DNA of 64,000 bases from Apodemus sylvaticus. Its lineage: Eukaryota; Chordata; Mammalia; Rodentia; Muridae. A program made the position numbers and the translations under genes. Location of the stretch: positions 174,011,578-174,075,577 of the forward strand of contig NC_067472.1 in NCBI RefSeq assembly GCF_947179515.1, given 5' to 3'. This document shows, piece by piece, positions 56,771 to 64,000 of the stretch (position 1 is the stretch's first letter; each line of letters opens with the position of its first letter). The notes below the pieces were generated by a model that saw only the letters and a list, made by a program, of their open reading frames with translations, had not been told where the DNA came from and ran no database searches.

Positions 56771-59275
56771 CTCAAGTCTCCCTTAGCTCATCACTGAAAT
56801 GGATAGTATATGATTTCATGCTTCCTTTGTAAGGCTGATTGTTAGAGGGTTAGTAGACACATGGAGAGCCTCCACCTTGTAACCTACTTTTAGAATATGC
56901 GCATTAAATATCATTGTCTTATTATTATTATCTTGTATTCATGTGTTTTTTTTTCAGTAAATATGTGTCTACCATCAAGCACGGTAGTGTAGACATGTAA
57001 ATAATTTTTTTTTTGTTTTGCTTTGTTTTGTTTTGTTTCTTGTTTTTTCATTAAAGGGATTTCAGCTTACTGTGAAGAAAGGCAGGATTCTATGACTTGT
57101 GATTCAACAAGGTAACTTTGAGAGTGTAACTACTGAGGACAGAGCTACAGACAAGTTTATTTAGGCATGAACTTGGGTTTGTATGTTGGTATGATGAAGC
57201 CATACATGGCTAAAGCATAGAAGCCTCCCACTTCTATGCTTTGATTTCATCAAGGTTTTGACAAATGATAATTAAGTAAAACTTGCAGTGGCTTAACAAA
57301 TTCAAAAAGAGACTTGAGATTCCCCCGGTCTTGACATGTTTTCATGGAAATCCATCTATCTTTGTTTCCTTGAGCCACAGGTTGCACTGTTAAGTTTTGA
57401 AGGGCACCAACAATAAAGACAAGGTTTAAAAGTTCCGGGTTGTCCTGAGATGATGACCACACTAGATGATAAGGATGGTCCCCGGTGGGTACTGTGCCAA
57501 GCCAGGCTGGCTTATTGCCCTTCCTTTTGCCAAGGTCAACATCGTGGCCAAGTGATTTCCAGGAGCAGGGAGGCCTCAGGGGACTGTCACCCTGGTGGGT
57601 AGTTACTTAAGTTTTTATGAGCATAGCTTGATTAATTAACTTCTGAAAGGACAGTAGTTATTCCCAGAGAGGCTATTAGGAAGCACCTATGTTATTTGGT
57701 CCTTGCAAGAAACGATTAACTGAAATTCACACTCTGCAAAAATAATTAACCAAGAATGGTGACGCTACATTATCCAGTCATTTTGAAGAAAAGGTCTCTT
57801 AGATTGCAACTTAAAACTTTAAATTATTTTGGAGACTAGCTTTGGCTTTTAGATAGATTATAATAAAAGCAAATTATTGTCCATTTTAATAACTTGCTTC
57901 TTTGGAAAAGGAGGTCTGATTCTAGGCTGATGACTGTGATGTATCTCATAAAAGCTAATTGACAATCCAGTTCTTTAAATACCACAGGAATCCATCATGG
58001 TTCACATTATTACAATGAGTTCCAAAGGAATTAAAGATGATTTACCAGCCATTGGGACATTTTGCTAATATTATACATACTGAAGGAAGTAGTAAAGGAG
58101 ACAAATGCTTTGGGGCACCTCCAGTTGCCTAATTTGTAAACAGACGTCAAACGCATAGTCTCCAGTTCAAGGGCAGGCACTGGATTGGTGAAGGTGGACT
58201 GTGATCACAGATAGTTTTGTCCCATTTTTACATTGTCCTCGCTCTGGAGTTTGCAAGCCCCTTAAGGTGTGGTGTCTGTATTTTTAGGAAAAGTGGCTTC
58301 CTGTATTCATGCTTTCATTCTTCCGTCTCCCTTCTCTGTTCCTTTGCAAGCCACCTTGCACTTAAGGCAAGGTTTATACTATGAGCACTGGATCCTCTTA
58401 GAGGACTGACTTTCCAGACTAGCTTATGCATAAGAGGAAAAGGGTATCCACAATAGGATTCCTCCATGAGGACGCTGGAGTTGGACCCTACATGACCTGG
58501 CGTTGAATATCAAAAGTTGATTTGTTGTGTGACTTTTCCTGGGGATGGAATGAAAACCATACCCTACAGACATGCACACAAGCCAATGAGATCTGGCCAA
58601 GTACTCAGTTGAGGCTCTCCTCTCAGATACACTAACGAAGCTAACTAGGATGGAAACAAGCATGCCTAAATTTCATCAGATAAATCATGAAACTATCAAA
58701 CAACAAAAAACTTTTGAAAGTATTTTGAGTCAATGTTTAAAAGAATCTAGACATCTTGACCTTCCTTGGAAAGCTAAGAATCTGAGAAAGGCAGATTCAT
58801 GATCCAGCAAAGCAGGAAGCTAGAGATGAAAAGGACCATGCCCATTAAATAGGACAAAAGCCATCCCCATTATAAAATTGTGAGTTCATTCGTTATCTGT
58901 GTGCCTGTGGAGGGGGCGGGCACGGGGTTTGCATGAGCTATCTCTTGAGTTGCTTGCCCCAAGGCCTTATTGTTTATCTTACTACCTCACAGTCATTTCT
59001 GTTCTGTATTCTGTATTAAATACAGTTTTTTCCATCAGGAATCATCAAGTACAAAACATGGTTGAGAAAACTCCAGGGAACTCAAATATGACATGATTGT
59101 GTCCTGCCTTCAGAAAGAACTGGGTACTCCTAGTTAGAATCCCAGGGTCTTCTGGTGTGGTTTTCGGATTTCCAATCTCTGTTCTCTCAGACTCACACTT
59201 CAAGCTTTCACTTTCTTATATTGGAAACTGAGAAACATAGCTCTATTGAAATTTCTAAAACTAGAATGGAAATAT
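56771..59275. other. Mostly unique sequence, no gene
   Basis: A (TTTTG)n stretch at 57007-57048. 57600-58150 is free of recognised repeats and rich in TAATTA/ATTAAC-like words. No coding frame that I can support. Confidence 0.4.
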
Positions 59276-59655
59276 GTATCCATTGTATGTGTGTATGTGT
59301 GTGCATGAGTACATGTATATGCACTGCATGCATGAAGCAGCACACGGAGCCAATAGAAGGAGTTGGAATTTATTCATCTGTCTCTCTGTGTCTCTGCAAG
59401 CCTCCTGCTTATAGCAAGGTTTATGCTCTTGTGGCGGACAGGAGATCAGGACTCAGAGGGATCCCATCTTGCCCCCATCTTCACCCTCTGGTTAACTTGT
59501 CCGTCCCCATCTCTCCCTGGGGCGGAGATCTCATTGAGATTGCCATATGTATGAGTTACAAGTAGTTATGAGCTGCCACATGTATTCTGAGAACAGAAAC
59601 CAGGTCCTCTGCAAGAGCATTAAGTACTTTTAGCCACAGAGCCACAGTCAGTTTT
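59276..59655 (-). repeat. B3-type SINE, minus strand, possibly split
   Basis: The left part (59276-59370) and the right part (59545-59650, ending 'agccacagagccacagtca') look like the two ends of one reversed B3/B2. The 170 bp between them are not SINE-like and may be an insertion. Confidence 0.5.
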
Positions 59656-61116
59656 ATGAAAATATATTATCCTTGGGAGACCACACCTCAGAATAGGCCC
59701 CATTCTTAAGACTAGCAGGGCAACACAAACTAGACTTGATAGGAGGAAAAAACCTGAAAATCTCATAGTTGCTTGGGAATGGATTGGAGGGTGTAGAGAG
59801 TTACTGTAAGAGCAGTAGGGAGATTAATGTGTTCACATTATATGAAATTCTGAAATAATTAATAGAACCTTGTTAAAATAAACATATTAAGTAATAAAGT
59901 AAAATAAAGTAAACAGAGCTTTGTATCTTTGTAAGCAGCCTTTGGCTTTGTCTTCCTGCAGAACCCAGTCTCTGTTCCACCATGTATGATCAATTTCATG
60001 TGCCTTAACACTTACAGCAGAGATTCTTGCCTCAGGAAGAGATGGAGAAGGATGGTATTTAAATGTAAGCCTGGAGATCAGAGTTAAGCAAGAGGTGATA
60101 GATTATGAAGGAAGGAAAGAACCTATGATGGTTCCTTTTCATTGTCCTCTTGTATGACTGAGGGGCACCTGAACCTCTCAGTCACATGTCTTGGCCCTCC
60201 AGATGAACTAAAGGAAGCAGAGCATCTCTGAGTACAGATAGCACCAAGCCCTAGCCCAGGGCGTAGAGGGAAGAAGGGAGAGTTAGCTTCCTGTCTGCCA
60301 TGATGTGAGCACCATGCTGCCAAAGCAGGTCTTTCTTTTCAGTAGCTCTGTCAAGTACTTTATCACAGTAACAGAGGGTTAAAAGGAAGGAATGGGAAAT
60401 TATGTTTGAAAACCTAATGGAGAAGTGGCCATGGGGTTTCTGTTCTGATGACTGAGAGTCATTTAATCCAGGTCTGGCAAAAAGGAGGAGCATGGGAGAT
60501 GATGGATAGGACTGCAGTTGGAGAGGTTTATAGATGCAGGGTTTACAAGCCTGATTAACACTGTGGGGGTTTTCCATGGGCCAATGCAGAGTTTGAAACA
60601 GGCATTCAGTGGTAGAGAAACTTGATATAATCCTTATATTGTTGTATAAAGAAAGTGTCAAGAGTTCCAATTTCATCAGAACAAGCCTCAGGAATCTGTC
60701 AAATGAGTCTGTTAAAACACTGGCTGTATAACATATTGGAAAATACATCACTGAGTTGCATGTCAGTGGAGGATAGTCAGAGGTTAAACTCTAAGGAAAA
60801 TCGGGAACCCCAGAAGCAAAGACAGATCTTGTTTTCATCTTCTGGGAACCCAGGAGCAAAGAGTATTTACCACTATCATTCCCCCACTTGCCAAATTATG
60901 TGACCTTGAATGCTATGGCTTGTGGTTCTGTAGGGCATGTGGTAACTATTTATCTAGCAAGGCCTTTCCTTCATTTCTTCTTGCTTCTGTTTACATATGA
61001 TAGTGCAAATGACCATACTAAGCATAAATGTATAGCAAAGCCACTAGCCTACATCATAAATCATCTTACCAAGGAACTGTGAGAAAGAATGTCCATTTCA
61101 ACCTTTGAATTGAGTA
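59656..61116. other. Anonymous sequence, no gene
   Basis: No recognised repeat. The 166-codon frame at 60751-60251 (minus) has no signature, codon pattern or motif that I recognise. Confidence 0.4.
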
Positions 61117-61277
61117 AATGAGGGTTGGAGAGGTGGCTCAGTGCTTACTGATCTTAGGGGAATATGGACTGGGTTCCCAGTACCCTACCCACACCCACAG
61201 ACAGTGGCTTGAAATTCCAGTTCTAGGGGATCTGACATTCTATTCTGGTTACCATGGGTACTGCATGCACGCGCGCG

Positions 61278-61323
<46 letters not shown>

Positions 61324-61345
61324 AAATAAAAATAAAAATGTAAAA
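61117..61345 (+). repeat. B3-type SINE with (CG)n-(CA)n tail
   Basis: Head 'gggttggagaggtggctcag', body 'gaaattccagttctagggga', then (CG)n(CA)n at 61269-61320 and an A-rich end. Confidence 0.8.
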
Positions 61346-61423
61346 CCCTTAAAATTTATAGCCATAAACAAGCCTTCATATAGGTTTGTAGCTCAAAATA
61401 AAAGTGCAGATTAAGAAATACTC

Positions 61424-61814
61424 TCCCTATTCTTAGGCAAATGGATGGAGCTAGAGAACATCATACTAAGTGAGGTAACCCAGACTCAAAAGGTGAATCA
61501 TGGTATGCACTCACTAATAAGTGGATATTAACCTAGAAAACTGGAATGCCCAAAACATAATCCACACATCAAATGAGGTACAAGAAGAAAGGAGGAGTGG
61601 CCCCTGGTTCTGGAAAGACTCAGTGAAGCAGTATTCGGCAAAACCAGAACGGGGAAGTGGGAAGGGGTGGGTGGGAGGACAGGGGAAGAGAAGGGGGCTT
61701 ACGGGACTTTTGGGGAGTGTGGGGCCAGAAAAGGGGAAATCATTTGAAATGTAAATAAATTATATCGAATAAAAAAATTAAAAAAAAATAAAAATAAGAA
61801 AAAAAAAAAAAGAA
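61424..61814 (+). mobile_element. 5'-truncated young LINE-1 with 11-bp TSD
   Basis: It carries about the last 33 ORF2 codons (stop at 61529-61531), the 3'UTR and an impure A tail to about 61814, nearly identical to L1-B. AAGAAATACTC flanks it at 61413-61423 and 61815-61825. The implied bottom-strand nick TTCTT/AA fits the L1 endonuclease preference. Confidence 0.92.
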
Positions 61815-61834
61815 AAGAAATACTCCTCCAATCA

Positions 61835-61935
61835 CCTCTCTCTGAGAAGAAGGTTTATGGGACATATGGGGAGGGGGGAACTGGAAAAGGGAAATCATTT
61901 GGAATGTAAACAAAGAATATAGAAAATAAAAATAT
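61835..61935 (+). repeat. Older LINE-1 3'-end fragment, plus strand
   Basis: 'aaagggaaatcatttggaat' and 'gtaaacaaagaatatagaaa' are a diverged form of the L1 3' terminus. It lies directly downstream of the younger truncated L1, in the same orientation. Confidence 0.75.
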
Positions 61936-62507
61936 ATAATTAGAGTAAGTACTTCTTCAAAAATATAATTTTAATCGATTCTGTTAGTAGCACCTTCAGG
62001 CATGTCGCTTAAACCAATTCAAATCTTCCTTGTGGACCTTGGTTTCCAACTAGGTATGAAATAATTTCCAAAAGTTCAAGAAATGTAGAAAGATAAATTT
62101 GACACATATTCTCATATGTAAAGAGGTGAGGTAAAGGAGTCAGAAGAAGTATTTATCCTGAAAATGTACCAGACAATGGAATTCTTAAACACACAATATA
62201 AAAGAAATGTGTTTTATACACTTCAAGAAATAGAGATTACAACACACAAAATAGATGGGAGACTGTAGAATGAGATGGATTTTATTAACAAGAGTATTTT
62301 AGAATGCAAAAATACAAGTATTGGCATAAAACAGAAAAGGTTGATCTGAGTAAATTATCCAGAATATAATTATATTCTACAAAACTGTAGCACTTTTTTT
62401 TAAGGGGGAGCCTTGCTGGAGAAAATGATTCACTAGAGGACTTTGAAGTTTTATAGCCCCATCCCAATTCCTGTTCACTCTCTGCTTTCTAGGTATAGAT
62501 GCTATGT
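61936..62507. other. A/T-rich anonymous sequence, no gene
   Basis: No recognised repeat or exon. Confidence 0.4.
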
Positions 62508-62612
62508 AATAATCAGGCTTGCCTACAGGAATGTCTGATGAAGGCATTTTCTCAGTTAAAATTCCCTTTCCCCAGATAACTCTAGCTTATGTCAAGTTGG
62601 TGAGAAATTCAG
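62508..62612 (-). repeat. Rodent interspersed repeat, family B, fragment
   Basis: 'gaaggcattttctcagttaa' and 'ctagcttatgtcaagttggt' match the reversed start of the 45548 copy. Confidence 0.6.
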
Positions 62613-62617
62613 CATAC

Positions 62618-62770
62618 CCATCTTTTTTTTAATTTTATTTAATTTTTTTACTTACTCACTTTACAGTCCACTCACTGCCCTTTCCCAGTCACCCCCTCTC
62701 ACAATTCTTCCCACATCCCCTCCTCCCTTTCTCCTTTGAGTGACACCCAACTTCGTTACCATGAGCTTTA
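62618..62770 (-). repeat. Old LINE-1 3'-end fragment, minus strand
   Basis: A T-rich start, then 'cactttacagtccactcact' and 'cccagtcaccccctctcaca', as in reversed Lx-age L1 3' ends. Confidence 0.65.
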
Positions 62771-63544
62771 ATCCTTATATGGGGTTGTGTAACTAAATGA
62801 GCCCATTTAGACACAGTAGATTTCTACTGAATGAGCATTTACCTAAGCTTAATTCAAAATCAAATACATAATGAATCTGCGCTTTTGGCCAGTCATGCAC
62901 ACTGTACCCACTCCATGCTATTGTGGTTCCAAACACTTAACATGCATTTTACTGGCTGTCATTGTACGCAATGCCAATAAACACTCTCTGAGATACCTTA
63001 GCTCAGATCCAAGGTTATTGTGGATGAAAAATTGCAGTGTATTTTACTGTATATACAAACCTTTCTGCTCTCATAGAAACATAATAGTTTAATTAAGGAA
63101 AGAGGGATTTTTAATATTTTTCTCCCACTACTCCTCAGCATGTAAATATCAAATTAATATATCACTGGATTGGATTCTGTTCTCACATTTCTTTTTTAAA
63201 ATCTGCTAGTTGAGTTACTGACTTGAGTGTCATTTAAACTCATAAGATTTTGCCTAAGATTAGAAAATTATTTCCAGCAATTTCTAAAACAATACTAAAC
63301 ATAATTTTGCCATTTTACACTGTATATTTATGCTAAACAGTATTATTCGCATTAATGGCTAGAAAAATCAAAATTTTAATCAATTCTGAAAAACACTGAT
63401 GGTGCCTTTTATCTTGTAATCTCAAATATTCAGCAAGACTTAAACCTTGATGCCTTCATGGAAAAGTAAATGAAGCACATCTAGCCCACTGGTAAGCAAA
63501 GGTCCGTTATCTTCACTCATGATATCTAGTCTAAGGAATCTTGC
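62771..63544. other. A/T-rich anonymous sequence, no gene
   Basis: No recognised repeat or exon. Confidence 0.4.
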
Positions 63545-64000
63545 AAGACACCCAGTATTACACGATGTTATGGCACAACATCGGCCACAACCCTCAGAGT
63601 AACCAGGATTCCCAGGATCCAGGGTATCAGGAGCCTCCAACTAGCAAGAGTCACTGGTTCCTTCTGGTTTTCACCTGTGCCCAGAACCTACACAGGTCTC
63701 TGGCTCCCCACCCACTCCTACCACACCCAGAGGAAACTCAACTCCCAGGAGCTCTGGCATATCCAGGATCACAGGAAATCTGACACACCCAGGATCACAT
63801 TTGAGGCCACAACATCTGCCCCAACACCCTACATAACTGGGATACCCCTGGGAACCAGGGAAGCAGAAGCCCCCACCCAGCCAGAGGCATGGGTTTCTCC
63901 TAGTTTTCACCTGTTTCCAGAGCAGACCCAGGGCTCTGGCTCCCGACCCACTCCTGCAACACCCAAAGAAAGCTTGACTCTCAGGATCTCTGACCCAGAA
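63545..64000. repeat. Tandem ~236-bp units, probable L1 5'UTR monomers, cut by window edge
   Basis: GTTTTCACCTG occurs at 63667 and 63903 (236 bp apart), each followed by '(c/g)tctggctccc' and then '(c/g)acccactcct'. 'aggatcacag'-like words are frequent. Such GC-moderate tandem units resemble the monomeric promoters of Lx-age rodent L1. Orientation and the rest of the element lie outside the window. Confidence 0.55.

Noticed and set aside
60251..60751. 166-codon minus-strand frame in otherwise anonymous DNA
   Set aside because: No recognisable domain, splice context or Kozak-like start, and a frame of this size is plausible by chance over 64 kb.

Overview
The window looks like gene-poor nuclear DNA from a murine rodent. 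It holds B1, B2, B3 and B4-type SINEs, Lx-age L1 fragments and long (CA)n/(GA)n microsatellites, a mix typical of Muridae. I found no host exon, tRNA or rRNA. The only intact genes are the two ORFs of each of two young full-length LINE-1 (L1) retrotransposons. From memory, their ORF2 termini resemble rat L1 more than Mus musculus L1, and their ORF1 is longer than either. I would therefore say 'murine rodent, probably not house mouse' and go no further.

Layout. 1-983: anonymous sequence, then an old B2 carrying a second B2 in reverse. 984-7574: full-length L1 on the minus strand (L1-A), inserted in the A-rich tail of that old B2. 7575-10721: about 3.1 kb of mostly anonymous spacer. 10737-17397: full-length L1 on the plus strand (L1-B), with a perfect 15-bp target-site duplication. 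The two L1s are head to head, forming a near-identical inverted repeat with 6.6-kb arms. 17.4-22.5 kb: microsatellites and SINEs. 22.8-27.7 kb: a decayed Lx-like L1 carrying two later insertions. 27.7-35.6 kb: tandem repeats, microsatellites and SINEs. 35.6-49.5 kb: sparse SINEs, several copies of two rodent interspersed-repeat families, and a putative solo LTR at 46.2-46.7 kb. 49.5 kb: a 5'-truncated copy of the young L1. 51.8-53.2 kb: an ancient mammalian L1 fragment. 53-61 kb: mostly unique sequence. 61.4 kb: a second truncated young L1 with a target-site duplication. 63.5-64 kb: a tandem array that looks like an L1 5' promoter running off the right edge.

How the genes work together. In each full-length L1 a GC-rich 5'UTR should drive a bicistronic RNA. 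ORF1p is a trimeric coiled-coil RNA chaperone. ORF2p carries endonuclease, reverse transcriptase and a C-terminal Cys/His motif. Together they carry out target-primed reverse transcription and would also mobilise the B1/B2 SINEs seen around them. Both copies keep every catalytic residue I checked and differ at only 9 of 1,693 encoded residues, so both are candidates for live source elements.
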